Counted from the first letter of the stretch, positions 1 through 8,334 are shown. The stretch is 64,000 nt of DNA from Oscillospiraceae bacterium (GCA_902782125.1 CACZMA010000002.1:124001-188000), one strand, 5' to 3'. Notes: a model not told the origin generated them from the letters alone. Made by a program: numbers and translations.

Positions 1-866
1 TGAGCGAGTTCGAGCGTAAACTTAACATAATCACGGCCACTCTCATGGAGCTCGGTCATAAGATCCATAAGTTCATCGAATCTGGCATCGATAAGGGCAT
101 TTGCCGTCTTGAACAGGAAGGTGTTATCAACGGTTCCTGTTGCTTCTTCGACATCGTTGCCGGTGATCTTTCTGCCGCCTGTAACGGCTCTCATCTGATC
201 GAGCAGAGTGAGGGCATCTCTCATGGCTCCGTCTGACTGCGCAGCGATAAGGCTGAGCGCTTCGTCTTCGACGGGAATGTTCTCTTTGTCTGCGACATAA
301 CGGAGCCTGCCTATGATCTTGTCGCGTGAGATGCGCTTGAAGTCATATCTCTGGCATCTCGACAGGATCGTCGACGGGATCTTGTGGACTTCGGTAGTCG
401 CGAAGAGGAAGATGACATGCTTCGGAGGTTCTTCAAGTGTCTTGAGCAGGGCATTGAACGCGCCCTGGGAGAGCATATGGACCTCGTCTATTATGTACAC
501 CTTATATTTTGCGGCAGAAGGGGCAAAGTTGACCTGCTCCGTTATCTGCCTGATGTTATCAACGCTGTTGTTGGAAGCGGCATCCATCTCGATGACGTCG
601 AGGATGCTGCCGTTAAGGATACCTTTGCAGGTAGGGCACTCGTTGCACGGGTTGCCGCCCACGGGGTGCTCGCAGTTCACGGCTCTCGCGAAGACCTTGG
701 CTATCGTGGTCTTACCCGTTCCATGCTGTCCGCAGAAGAGATACGCATGACCGATCCTGCCATCAGTGATCGACTGACGAAGCGCAGTAACGGCTTCCTT
801 TTGTTCAACAATATCGTCGAACGTCTGAGGTCTGAACCGTCTGTACAACGCCAAGTGTTCTTCCAT
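1..866 (-). CDS. dnaX: DNA polymerase III subunit gamma/tau (5' part, runs off the window)
   Basis: Clamp-loader ATPase of the replicative polymerase, which opens the beta clamp and holds the polymerase cores. The minus strand reads without a stop from an ATG at 866 (MEEHLALYRRFRPQTF), with a Shine-Dalgarno AAGGGGGA just upstream. Visible are the Walker A GQHGTGKTT, a zinc-binding Cys cluster (CEHPVGGNPCNECPTC), Walker B/DEVH (IIDEVHML), and the sensor stretch FLFATTEVHKIPSTILSRCQ, all in the order of gamma/tau domains I-II. About 288 residues are present; the C-terminal tau-specific part lies beyond base 1. The gene follows the SRP RNA on the same strand, as it does in Bacillus, so read-through transcription is possible. 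Identification is certain; only the 3' end is missing. Confidence 0.97.
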   Translation of the reverse strand, partial: MEEHLALYRRFRPQTFDDIVEQKEAVTALRQSITDGRIGHAYLFCGQHGTGKTTIAKVFARAVNCEHPVGGNPCNECPTCKGILNGSILDVIEMDAASNNSVDNIRQITEQVNFAPSAAKYKVYIIDEVHMLSQGAFNALLKTLEEPPKHVIFLFATTEVHKIPSTILSRCQRYDFKRISRDKIIGRLRYVADKENIPVEDEALSLIAAQSDGAMRDALTLLDQMRAVTGGRKITGNDVEEATGTVDNTFLFKTANALIDARFDELMDLMTELHESGRDYVKFTLELA

Positions 867-895
867 GGATATTCCCCCTTAAATAGAAAAAGTCC

Positions 896-1040
896 ATCCC
901 GCCCAAAATGCAAACAGATCAGGCTTCCCCGCGGCACACGCGGAAATCCGCTTACTGCTGCTTCCTTCCGGACCTGACAGGGTTCACGGCACCGAGTTGC
1001 ACGGGACCCGAACCTGCTCGCAGATCAGACGGGATGAACA
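896..1040 (-). ncRNA. ffs: Bacterial signal recognition particle RNA (small type)
   Basis: RNA scaffold of the signal recognition particle, which binds Ffh and targets nascent membrane proteins to FtsY and SecYEG. On the minus strand the universally conserved apical element GTCAGGTCCGGAAGGAAGCA is intact (the complement lies at about 960-980), flanked by the complementary arms of a long hairpin. A terminal helix ATCCCG/CGGGAT (1035-1030 with 901-896) closes the molecule, giving about 140 nt. A promoter is visible: extended -10 TGC-TATAAT at 1052-1047, putting the start near 1040, and a T-run follows the closing helix at about 888-884. The -35 is weak. The position between a membrane protein gene and dnaX matches the scr-dnaX order of other Bacillota. 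Ends are estimated from the helix and the -10 box. Confidence 0.93.
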
Positions 1041-1067
1041 TTAGAGATTATAGCATAAAAGGATTAC

Positions 1068-2318
1068 TTATTCCGCATAGCATGCCGATATGAAATCGTA
1101 TGCATAGGAAGCCATTGTATACAGGGCTTCATCGGCCGTTGATGAGTTCTTCGCCTCTGCATAAACGATGAGTATGACAGGCTCGTCACCGTCGATTATC
1201 GCGCAGTCCATATATGCGCCGAGCTCGGAATTGTTGCCCGATACATGGTAGACATCGGCAGAATCTCCGAACGCATTCTTGATGGGCGAATCCATCTCGC
1301 TCACAGCCATGTCGTTGATGAGTCTCTGATAGCAGTCAGGATCATTGATATAGCCTTCGTACAGGTATTCCAGATAGTTTGCCATGTCATAGCAGGTCGT
1401 TCTCCTGGCACCTCTGATCTCATATCCGCGGTAGTCGGTGTACAGGATCTCGTCCTCATATGAGATGTATGAGCTGATGTTATTGATCTCGCCGCTTACG
1501 GCTTCGGATCCGCCGAGTGCGTTTACCAGCATGTAGAGTGCCACATCGTCATTCAGGGTGACGCTGTATCTCAGGAGCGTCCTTAAGTAGAACTGCTTGC
1601 CCGGGGAATAGGTGGATGATATGTAGGAGATGTTGCTCGTTTTCGAGCCGTCATATGTGTAGACGGAAGAGAAATTCGCGAGGTTCTCTTCCACCTTGTC
1701 GCAGAGCACGATGCCTGCAGGGAGGCTCCAGGCGCCTGACGGAACGACGGGGTCGAGCTGGCCGTACCCGAGCTCCTCTCCGGTGGCAAGTGACTTGATG
1801 AGGAAGCAGATGCGGATGCCCGAGTTATCGTTGTCGTATTTGGTGATCTTCTCCTTGAGGCTGTCGAGCAATACCGCGCGCTCCTGGTAGGATACGGTCC
1901 TGGTGGGATATTCATCCCTGAAGTGTATTCCCTGAGGTTCGGAGAACGGATCCGGCTTGTTGTCCTGTACGGTGCTCTCCGTGGGCTCGGTACTCTCGGG
2001 CGGGGGAGTGGTCTCCGCGATGACGGCTGCGATCACGGAAGTCTCCGCTTCGGTAGTCGTCTCGGTAGTCGTCTCGGTGGTGGTCGAGTGGACCGGTCTC
2101 GAATACTTCTCCCACTCAGTGGTGGTGGAAGTCGCCGCTCCGACCAGTCCGGGATACTCTTCGCGGTACTGACGCTGCATCGCTGCCACGGACATTATGA
2201 AAGCCGTGATGAGTGCGACTGCGGCTATGCATGCGATGATGATGAGCGTCCGCTTCCTGCGGAACTCATGTATCCCCTCTGCTTTCTTAAGGAATGTCGG
2301 ATTCGGGCGCTTGCTCAT
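1068..2318 (-). CDS. Membrane-anchored class A beta-lactamase-fold protein lacking catalytic residues
   Basis: 416 residues. A basic N-terminus is followed by one membrane helix (about residues 24-45), a Thr/Glu/Pro-rich linker with TTTE repeats (about 63-120), and an extracellular domain from about 145 that resembles class A beta-lactamase or serine hydrolase folds. The active-site motifs are degenerate: the S-x-x-K position reads SLPA (198-201), the SDN position reads NDD (256-258), and the K-T/S-G position reads HVSG (358-361). Without the SxxK lysine, acyl-enzyme chemistry is unlikely, so I infer a structural, binding or sensory role at the wall. It begins 2 nt after the fhs stop with no clear Shine-Dalgarno, which suggests translational coupling to fhs. 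Fold assignment is moderate and the loss of the lysine is read directly. Confidence 0.6.
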   Translation of the reverse strand: MSKRPNPTFLKKAEGIHEFRRKRTLIIIACIAAVALITAFIMSVAAMQRQYREEYPGLVGAATSTTTEWEKYSRPVHSTTTETTTETTTEAETSVIAAVIAETTPPPESTEPTESTVQDNKPDPFSEPQGIHFRDEYPTRTVSYQERAVLLDSLKEKITKYDNDNSGIRICFLIKSLATGEELGYGQLDPVVPSGAWSLPAGIVLCDKVEENLANFSSVYTYDGSKTSNISYISSTYSPGKQFYLRTLLRYSVTLNDDVALYMLVNALGGSEAVSGEINNISSYISYEDEILYTDYRGYEIRGARRTTCYDMANYLEYLYEGYINDPDCYQRLINDMAVSEMDSPIKNAFGDSADVYHVSGNNSELGAYMDCAIIDGDEPVILIVYAEAKNSSTADEALYTMASYAYDFISACYAE

Positions 2319-2320
2319 AT

Positions 2321-3991
2321 TCAGAACAGTCCGGTTATGTCTCCGTCTTCAGATACGCCGATATCGAGCGCCGACGGGTGCGCGGGCAGACCGGGCATCG
2401 TAAGGATCGTGCCGGTCAGGCATACGATATATCCGGCTCCGGCAGACAGATGGCAGTCCCTTACGGTAAGGGTGAAGCCTTCGGGACGGCCGAGAGCCTT
2501 GGCATTATCCGAGAGTGAGTACTGGGTCTTTGCCATGCAGACGGGAAGATCGCCGTATCCTCCCGCGACATATCTGTCCAGCTTCTCCCTTGCTTCGGGA
2601 AGGATGTTGACATCTCCAGCGCCGTAGATCTTCCTGGCGATGCTTACGATCTTGTCTTCGACGCTGTCGGTGAGCTCGTAAGTATAATTGAGCTTGCCGG
2701 GAGCCGTATCCATCTTGGCAAGTACGGCTTCCGCCAGGTCTGTGCCGCCTTCTCCGCCCTTCGCGAAAATCTCCGCCGGGACAAAGGAAGCACCGAGCTT
2801 GGCGCATTCTTCTTCCATTACTGCGAGCTCCTCATCAGTATCGGTAAGGAACCTGTTGGCTGCAACTACTGCGGGCACGCCGAAGGAACTGATGTTCTCT
2901 ATGTGTTTCGCGAGATTGACGAATCCGCGCCTTACTGCATCCGGGTCAGGTTTGCTGAGGTCTGACCTGTCGATGCCGGCATTGTACTTGAGAGATCTGA
3001 CCGTGGAGACGATCACGCACACATTGGGACGTATACCTGCTTCGCGGCACTTGATGTTAAGGAACTTCTCTGCTCCGAGGTCCGCGCCGAAGCCTGCCTC
3101 GGTAACTGTTATATCGCCGAGCTTCATCGCAGCCTTTGTCGCGATGATGGTGTTGCATCCATGGGAGATGTTCGCGAATGGGCCGCCGTGGACAAATGCG
3201 GGCACGCCCTCGAGTGACTGAACGAGATTGGGGTTAAGCGCATCCTTCAGGACGGCAGTCATGGCGCCGTCTGCGCCGAGGTCGCCGGCTGTTATGTTCT
3301 TGCCGGACCTGTCCTGTGCGACCACGAGCCTCGCGAGTCTGGCTCTGAGATCCTTAAGGTCCTTTGCCATGCAGAATGTGGCCATTACTTCGGAGGCTGC
3401 GGTTATCGTAAAATGATCTTCCCTTGTAATGCCGCTCTTGCCGCCGGTCGATGCGATGGTGACATTCCTGAGCGTACGGTCGTTCATGTCGAGACATCTC
3501 TTCCAGAAGATGCGGTCGGGGTCGATATCGAGTTCATTGCCCTGATAGAGGTGATTGTCGATCATCGCGGCAAGAAGATTGTTTGCCGTGGTGATCGCGT
3601 GGATGTCGCCGGTAAAGTGAAGGTTGATATCCTCCATTGGGATGACCTGCGAGTATCCGCCGCCGCATGCGCCGCCCTTTACTCCGAAGACGGGTCCGAG
3701 TGAAGGCTCACGAAGTGCCAGCACTGCCTTTTTGCCGAGTTTGCACAGTGCCTGCGCGAGTCCGACACTTACAGTTGTCTTGCCTTCGCCGGCAGGCGTG
3801 GGGTTCATCGCGGTGACGAGGATGAGCTTTGCGTCCGGATTATCCGGGATCTTATCCAGGATGTCGAGAGGAACCTTTGCTTTGTACTTGCCGTAACACT
3901 CGATGTCCTGAGCCGTAAGCCCCAGCTTTCCTGCGATCTTCTCTATGTGTTCAGGCTTTGCCTGCTGAGCTATCTCGATGTCGCTTAACAT
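2321..3991 (-). CDS. fhs: Formate-tetrahydrofolate ligase
   Basis: ATP-dependent activation of formate to 10-formyl-tetrahydrofolate, feeding purine, formyl-methionine and serine/glycine one-carbon metabolism and, in acetogens, the methyl branch of the Wood-Ljungdahl pathway. At 556 residues it has the usual family length. It carries the P-loop-like PTPAGEGKTTVSVGLAQAL (about residues 63-81), the segment EPSLGPVFGVKGGACGGGYSQ region, and the conserved GGPFANISHGCN. The Shine-Dalgarno is GGGGGT before ATG at 3991, with its own promoter upstream (TTGAAA, 17 nt, TAAAAT). No other Wood-Ljungdahl genes are in the window, so acetogenesis cannot be claimed; many fermenting Clostridia keep fhs for folate chemistry. 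Confidence 0.97.
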   Translation of the reverse strand: MLSDIEIAQQAKPEHIEKIAGKLGLTAQDIECYGKYKAKVPLDILDKIPDNPDAKLILVTAMNPTPAGEGKTTVSVGLAQALCKLGKKAVLALREPSLGPVFGVKGGACGGGYSQVIPMEDINLHFTGDIHAITTANNLLAAMIDNHLYQGNELDIDPDRIFWKRCLDMNDRTLRNVTIASTGGKSGITREDHFTITAASEVMATFCMAKDLKDLRARLARLVVAQDRSGKNITAGDLGADGAMTAVLKDALNPNLVQSLEGVPAFVHGGPFANISHGCNTIIATKAAMKLGDITVTEAGFGADLGAEKFLNIKCREAGIRPNVCVIVSTVRSLKYNAGIDRSDLSKPDPDAVRRGFVNLAKHIENISSFGVPAVVAANRFLTDTDEELAVMEEECAKLGASFVPAEIFAKGGEGGTDLAEAVLAKMDTAPGKLNYTYELTDSVEDKIVSIARKIYGAGDVNILPEAREKLDRYVAGGYGDLPVCMAKTQYSLSDNAKALGRPEGFTLTVRDCHLSAGAGYIVCLTGTILTMPGLPAHPSALDIGVSEDGDITGLF

Positions 3992-4023
3992 ACTGATTAC
4001 CCCCGGTATTTATTGACCCTTCG

Positions 4024-4052
4024 ATTTTAAAGAAAAATATAGGAGTTTTCAA
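4024..4052 (-). promoter_or_regulatory. Promoter of fhs
   Basis: On the minus strand TTGAAA (4052-4047) and TAAAAT (4029-4024) are 17 nt apart, a close match to a vegetative sigma-A promoter. The predicted start near 4017 leaves a leader of about 25 nt. No tetrahydrofolate riboswitch can fit in such a leader. Confidence 0.6.
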
Positions 4053-4098
4053 ATAGAGGCTAAGAACACAATATTTTGTGAGAGGTGTGATAAATTTC

Positions 4099-4112
4099 CA
4101 CTATATATAGTG
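4099..4112. promoter_or_regulatory. Perfect 14-bp palindrome CACTATATATAGTG, candidate operator
   Basis: A perfect inverted repeat sits 7 nt upstream of the -35 box of the veg promoter and in the divergent fhs-veg spacer. It has the same C-N-N-TATATATA-N-N-G plan as the palindrome at 10421-10434 in the other divergent spacer. Which protein binds it, if any, is unknown. Confidence 0.35.
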
Positions 4113-4119
4113 TTTTTCA

Positions 4120-4148
4120 TTGACAAATTATCAAGTAAATGTTAGAGT
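4120..4148 (+). promoter_or_regulatory. Promoter of veg
   Basis: A consensus -35 TTGACA (4120-4125), a 17-nt spacer and -10 TAGAGT (4143-4148). This agrees with the strong vegetative promoter known for veg in Bacillus. The start would fall near 4155. Confidence 0.65.
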
Positions 4149-4181
4149 TGTGTATATTTCGATTTTGGGGGACATGTGCCA

Positions 4182-4448
4182 ATGATAATTAGTTCAGATC
4201 TGGCTAAGTGCCGCGAGAAGTTTGAAGAGCTTTTGGGAAAGAGGATCGTTTGCAAGACTAATGGCGGCCGTAAGAGGATCATTACTTACATCGGCACTGT
4301 CGAGCATTGCTATCCCAATGTATTTACACTCAGATGCCAGGGTGAGAACGGTAAGGAATCATTGGTATCCTTCAGCTACATCGATGTTCTCACAAGAACG
4401 GTACGCGTCGGCGTAATGCCCGAGAAGGCAGAAGAGCTCGCAGTCTGA
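4182..4448 (+). CDS. veg: Veg family protein
   Basis: Small conserved Bacillota protein (here 88 residues) of the Veg/DUF1021 family, linked in Bacillus subtilis to biofilm gene control; its biochemical role is not settled. The core with KCREKFEELLGKRI, GGRKRI and the FSYIDVLTRTV end matches the family. I choose ATG at 4182 because GGGGGA at 4167-4172 is then 9 nt away; the upstream in-frame GTG at 4176 would be only 3 nt from it. The gene lies directly upstream of ispE, a conserved pairing in Bacillota, but a strong terminator separates them here, so veg is probably transcribed alone. Confidence 0.88.
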   Translation: MIISSDLAKCREKFEELLGKRIVCKTNGGRKRIITYIGTVEHCYPNVFTLRCQGENGKESLVSFSYIDVLTRTVRVGVMPEKAEELAV

Positions 4449-4474
4449 TACGTGGAACTAATGTGAATATCCGG

Positions 4475-4508
4475 AGCCATCTCGCATAGTAATGCGGGGT
4501 GGCTTTTA
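4475..4508 (+). terminator. Rho-independent terminator of veg
   Basis: A 13-bp stem (4475-4487 with 4492-4504, two G-T wobbles) with an AGTA loop, followed by TTTT. It cuts veg off from ispE. Confidence 0.8.
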
Positions 4509-4516
4509 TCTGTAAT

Positions 4517-4546
4517 CTTTAATTTACAAGTGTCTTATTGTAGAAT
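4517..4546 (+). promoter_or_regulatory. Candidate ispE promoter giving a nearly leaderless mRNA
   Basis: TAGAAT at 4541-4546 looks like a -10 box; the -35 candidate about 17 nt upstream (TTTAAT, 4518-4523) is weak. Transcription from it would begin about 4553, within a few bases of the ispE ATG at 4555, and no Shine-Dalgarno is visible between terminator and start codon. Confidence 0.4.
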
Positions 4547-4554
4547 CATTAATC

Positions 4555-5508
4555 ATGGAAAACATCGAGACTTACAAAACATCTGCAAGCGCTAAGGTCA
4601 ATCTTTTCCTGAGGGTATGCGGAAGGCTTCCGAACGGTTACCACAGGCTTTACACGGTAATGCAGGAGATTGATTTCAGTGATGAGCTTATCGTATCGAT
4701 AGGCGGCGAAGGTCCTTCGGAGATCGTGGTAGAGTGCGAGGGCAGATCGGATATAGATCCCAAGAAGAACCTCTGCTACAAGGCAGCCGACAGATTCTAT
4801 GCAAGTCTTCACAACAAGCTGGATGCCGAAGGAAGCTCTGACGGCAGATATGCTTTCCCCCGTACTGTCATCAGGCTCAAGAAGAATATCCCTTCCGAGT
4901 CCGGCATGGGCGGCGGAAGTTCTGATGCGGCATCTGTCCTCATCATACTGCAGGAGCATTACGGCAATCCCTTTACGGAAGAAGAGCTCGGCAAGCTCGC
5001 GGTCAATGTGGGCGCTGATGTGCCGTTCTTCCTCTACGGCGGGACATGTCTCTGCGAGAGGGTAGGGGAAGAAGTTACGCCCATCGCAAGTCTCGCGGAT
5101 CTTCCCATATTGATAGTTAAGCCTTCTGCGGGCGTATCGACCCCGGAATGCTTCAAGGCCATAGATTCTGCGGAACTGGAAGAGTTTGACGGCGAAGCTT
5201 ATGCGAAGTACATCTCGCATCTTACCGAGCAGAAGGAGTCGCCCGCGGATAAGCTGGGATCATTCCTCTCCGGCGGAGGTCTTCTCGTTAACGATCTGCA
5301 GGCTCCTGCCGTCAGTGCAGTGCCTCAGATAGGGAAGATAATCGAAGCCTTAAAAGACGCAGGCGCACCCTTTGCCGCGATGACGGGTTCTGGCAGTGCT
5401 GTTTTCGCCCTGTTTGACGATGAGAAGAAGGCTGCGGAAGTATCTGAAGCGGTAAGCAGCGATCCCCGTACGGAGGACTGTGTCGTTATCTTAACCAAGA
5501 CGGTTTGA
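4555..5508 (+). CDS. ispE: 4-diphosphocytidyl-2-C-methyl-D-erythritol kinase
   Basis: GHMP-family kinase of the non-mevalonate (MEP) isoprenoid pathway, phosphorylating CDP-methylerythritol with ATP to supply undecaprenyl phosphate and other isoprenoids. 317 residues, a little over the usual 280-300. The start (ASAKVNLFLRV, then LPNGYHRLYTVMQ) and the glycine-rich ATP loop PSESGMGGGSSDAA (about residues 110-123) are diagnostic, and MTGSGSAVFALF is the C-terminal GHMP motif. There is no recognisable Shine-Dalgarno before the ATG, and a -10-like TAGAAT ends 8 nt upstream, so translation may be leaderless. Its last 18 bases overlap the converging GNAT gene. Confidence 0.95.
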   Translation: MENIETYKTSASAKVNLFLRVCGRLPNGYHRLYTVMQEIDFSDELIVSIGGEGPSEIVVECEGRSDIDPKKNLCYKAADRFYASLHNKLDAEGSSDGRYAFPRTVIRLKKNIPSESGMGGGSSDAASVLIILQEHYGNPFTEEELGKLAVNVGADVPFFLYGGTCLCERVGEEVTPIASLADLPILIVKPSAGVSTPECFKAIDSAELEEFDGEAYAKYISHLTEQKESPADKLGSFLSGGGLLVNDLQAPAVSAVPQIGKIIEALKDAGAPFAAMTGSGSAVFALFDDEKKAAEVSEAVSSDPRTEDCVVILTKTV

Positions 5509-6018
5509 GAACAGTCCGCGGTCGTAGCCTCTCGAGCTCTCGAAGTCGATAAGCTCGAAGCCGCGGTTCTTATAGAATTCCACCATTGATCTGTTAGATG
5601 CGGAAGAGTGCAGCAGCACGGCTCCGCATTTCTCTTTTACGGCGAGAGCCACGGCCTGATTGACGAGCTCGATGCCGAGTCCTTCGTTCCTCAGATCCTC
5701 GCGGACAGCAAAACGCGATATGTAGCCGACCCTGTTGAATCTCGACAGGTAGCTTAAGGTCTTGCGCGAGAAGCTCAGCTTCTGAGGCGTCTCTATCACG
5801 TTGAAAGTTATGGTGGCAACGATATCATCACCATTCATACAGCACAGACAGGTGCAGTGTCTGATCCTGTCTTCAATCGCCGCGATGTCCTCGTTCATTG
5901 CTTCGAGCATGGCCGAAGATATCCCCGAATTCGCACAGTAAGTCAGCATCGCAGCCTTCAGAAGGCGCGACAGTGCAGGTGCGTCGGAACTTGTTGCTGT
6001 GCGGAAGGTGTACGGCAT
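5491..6018 (-). CDS. GNAT-family N-acetyltransferase at the end of the arginine operon
   Basis: 175-residue single-domain GNAT enzyme that would transfer acetyl from acetyl-CoA to an amine. Motif A with the pyrophosphate-binding loop is clear: RFAVREDLRNEGLG, with R110-x-x-G113-x-G115, followed by helix LVNQAVALAV and the strand-helix ending in FYKNRGFELI. The substrate is not shown by the sequence. It starts 3 nt after the argF stop, so it is almost certainly co-transcribed and coupled with argCBDF. The operon has no argJ or long argA, and short GNAT-type N-acetylglutamate synthases of about 170 residues are known (for example in Mycobacterium), so it is a candidate for the missing first step. 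A housekeeping protein acetylase is the alternative. Confidence 0.75.
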   Translation of the reverse strand: MPYTFRTATSSDAPALSRLLKAAMLTYCANSGISSAMLEAMNEDIAAIEDRIRHCTCLCCMNGDDIVATITFNVIETPQKLSFSRKTLSYLSRFNRVGYISRFAVREDLRNEGLGIELVNQAVALAVKEKCGAVLLHSSASNRSMVEFYKNRGFELIDFESSRGYDRGLFSNRLG

Positions 6019-6021
6019 GTA

Positions 6022-6945
6022 TCAGTTCAGGTAGCAGTTGACCAGGATGGCCTTGTGGGCATGAAGCCTGTTCTCGGCCTCATCGAAAACAACACTCTGG
6101 GGGCCGTCGATGACGTCTTCCGTGACCTCATAGCCCCTGTATGCAGGGAGGCAGTGCAGGAAGATGGCATCCTTGTGAGCTACGCCCATGAGCTTGCTGT
6201 TGACCTGATAATCCTTGAATATCTCGATCCTCTTTGCCTTCTCTTCTTCCTGACCCATGGATGTCCATGTGTCCGTGTAGATCACGTCTGCGCCTTCGGC
6301 AGCTTCGAACGGGTCGGTGGTCATGAGGATCTTGGAACCTGTTATCTCGGCATCCTTCTGCGCCTGCTTAACATACTTGTCGGGGCAGGTATAGTCAGCC
6401 GGAGAACCGATCGCGACATCCATTCCGGCCTTGGCACATGCCTGGAGAAGTGAGTTGGCAACGTTGTTGCCGTCTCCGACATAGCAGAGCTTGAGACCCT
6501 TGAGATCGCCCTTGTGCTCCTTGATGGTAAGGAGATCTGCGAGCATCTGTGTCGGGTGCTGGTCGTCCGTAAGGCCGTTGATGACGGGGATGGAACCGTA
6601 CTTTGCAAGATCTTCGACGTCGCTGTGCTTGAAGGTCCTGATCATGATGCCGTCGACCATTCCGGAGAGAACGTGAGCCGTATCATAGATGGTCTCGCCC
6701 CTGCCGATCTGAATGTCGTTGTTGCTCAGGAACAGAGCCTGTCCGCCGAGCTGGTACATGCCGACCTCGAACGATACCCTGGTCCTTGTTGATGACTTTG
6801 TAAAGATCATAGCGAGGGTCTTGCCCTTGAGGTAGTGGTGCTCGATCCCTGCTTTGGTCTTTGCCTTCATGTCTGCTGCTATATCGAGCAGGTAGGGAAG
6901 TTCATCTATGGCAACGTCTTCGTGGAAATCAATATAATGCTTCAT
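6022..6945 (-). CDS. argF: Ornithine carbamoyltransferase
   Basis: Joins carbamoyl phosphate and ornithine to citrulline in arginine synthesis. 307 residues, the normal length. The carbamoyl-phosphate loop FTKSSTRTRVSFE (about residues 49-61), the HPTQMLADLLT motif (about 130), and the ornithine/catalytic HCLPAYRG (about 264-271) are all intact. Order and strand place it as the fourth gene of argC-argB-argD-argF. A catabolic ArcB role is unlikely because no arcA or arcC is nearby and biosynthetic genes flank it. Confidence 0.96.
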   Translation of the reverse strand: MKHYIDFHEDVAIDELPYLLDIAADMKAKTKAGIEHHYLKGKTLAMIFTKSSTRTRVSFEVGMYQLGGQALFLSNNDIQIGRGETIYDTAHVLSGMVDGIMIRTFKHSDVEDLAKYGSIPVINGLTDDQHPTQMLADLLTIKEHKGDLKGLKLCYVGDGNNVANSLLQACAKAGMDVAIGSPADYTCPDKYVKQAQKDAEITGSKILMTTDPFEAAEGADVIYTDTWTSMGQEEEKAKRIEIFKDYQVNSKLMGVAHKDAIFLHCLPAYRGYEVTEDVIDGPQSVVFDEAENRLHAHKAILVNCYLN

Positions 6946-6960
6946 TTTGTCTCTCCTTAA

Positions 6961-8334
6961 TCACATATCATCGTCTTCGTGTGCAACGGGCGCGGAAGGT
7001 TCTGCGGGCGCTGCTGGTGCCTGTGCGGCTTCTTCTCCGGGGAGCTTGTCAAAAGATGCCACGCTTACCTGCTTGGAAGTGGAAGGAAGTTTGTCCTTGA
7101 TAACTGAGAGCAGATCCTTCTTGGCGGGAATGGTGTTCTTCAGGATCGAGTCGAGAACCTTGCAGAAGGTATCGATCTCTTTCTTCTTGATTATGAGCGG
7201 AGGTGCAAGCCTGATCGTTGAAGTTCCGATGGAACTTACGAGGATGCCGTTCCTGAACATCTCGATCATCATCTGTGATGCCGAGATGCGCTCGTCGAAC
7301 TCGATGCCGATGAGCAGGCCGAGGCCTCTGATGTCGGTAATGCAGTCGTACTTGCCCTTGAGCTTGGTGAGCTTCTCCATGAGGTAAGCGTTCATCTCGT
7401 TGACGTTTACCAGGAGATTCTCCTCCTTGATGGCATCGAGGACTGCGTTGGCAGCTGCGCAAGCCAGGGGGTTGCCGCCGAATGTCGAACCGTGGTCTCC
7501 CACATGGAAGCCTGTAGCGACCTCATCGGTGCAGAGCATTGCTCCGATCGGAACGCCGCCTGCAAGACCTTTGGCGAGTGTGATGATATCAGGCGTGATA
7601 CCGTACCTCTCATGGCAGAACATCATGCCTGTCCTGCCGATGCCTGTCTGAACCTCATCGATGATGAGAAGGATGCCGTGATCCTTACAGAACTTGTCTA
7701 CGAGCTTTGCATATTCGATGTTTGCAGGATGTACGCCGCTCTCGCCCTGAACGAGTTCGAGCATGACTGCTGCAGTCTTGGGTCCGCAGGCTTCCCTGAG
7801 CGCATCGAAATCATTGAACGGAACATACTTGAATCCGGGCATTACGGGAGCAAAAGGCTCGCTGAACTTGGGCTGGCCGGTAGCGGCGATCGTGCCCAAT
7901 GTCCTTCCGTGGAAGCTGTTCTTGGCCGTGACGATCTCGTATCTGTCTTCGTTCCTGTAGTGGAAATATCCGCGTGCGATCTTGATGGCTGCCTCGTTGG
8001 CCTCAGCACCTGAGTTGCAGAAGAAAGCTTTGTCTGCAAAGCTGTTCTTGCAGAGCTTGTAGGCAAGCTCGGATCTTCCGGGAATATAGTAATAATTGCA
8101 GCAGTGAATGAGCTCTCCTGCCTGCTTCTTGATGGCTCCGACGAGCTTCGGGTGGGCATGTCCGAGAGAATTGACCGCGATGCCGCCGATCATGTCTATG
8201 TACTTGGTGCCCTGTGTATCATACAGGTAGCAGCCCTTGCCCTTTACGAAAGCAACGGGAAGAGGGTTGAATACCTGAAGGAAATAGTTCTTGTCAAAAT
8301 CCTGAATAAGGGAAAGATCATTTTCTATACTCAT
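6961..8334 (-). CDS. argD: Acetylornithine aminotransferase with a C-terminal extension
   Basis: PLP-dependent class III aminotransferase converting N-acetylglutamate semialdehyde to N-acetylornithine. The PLP-binding region ([31 protein letters not shown]) and the Schiff-base lysine in [16 protein letters not shown] are present. The protein is 457 residues against the usual 390-400; the extra is a C-terminal tail of about 55 residues rich in Ala, Pro and acidic residues (for instance [16 protein letters not shown]), with no recognisable fold. It overlaps argB by 17 nt, so translation is coupled. Specificity could extend to succinyl-diaminopimelate, as for other ArgD enzymes. Confidence 0.94.
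   Translation of the reverse strand: MSIENDLSLIQDFDKNYFLQVFNPLPVAFVKGKGCYLYDTQGTKYIDMIGGIAVNSLGHAHPKLVGAIKKQAGELIHCCNYYYIPGRSELAYKLCKNSFADKAFFCNSGAEANEAAIKIARGYFHYRNEDRYEIVTAKNSFHGRTLGTIAATGQPKFSEPFAPVMPGFKYVPFNDFDALREACGPKTAAVMLELVQGESGVHPANIEYAKLVDKFCKDHGILLIIDEVQTGIGRTGMMFCHERYGITPDIITLAKGLAGGVPIGAMLCTDEVATGFHVGDHGSTFGGNPLACAAANAVLDAIKEENLLVNVNEMNAYLMEKLTKLKGKYDCITDIRGLGLLIGIEFDERISASQMMIEMFRNGILVSSIGTSTIRLAPPLIIKKKEIDTFCKVLDSILKNTIPAKKDLLSVIKDKLPSTSKQVSVASFDKLPGEEAAQAPAAPAEPSAPVAHEDDDM

Noticed and set aside
384..977. Plus-strand open frame across the start of dnaX and the SRP RNA
   Set aside because: It overlaps two certain minus-strand features and shows no protein family pattern.
2321..3991. 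fhs as proof of an acetogenic (Wood-Ljungdahl) organism
   Set aside because: No other pathway gene is in the window and fhs is widespread in fermenting Clostridia.
3992..4181. Tetrahydrofolate riboswitch upstream of fhs
   Set aside because: The predicted leader is only about 25 nt and has no riboswitch core.
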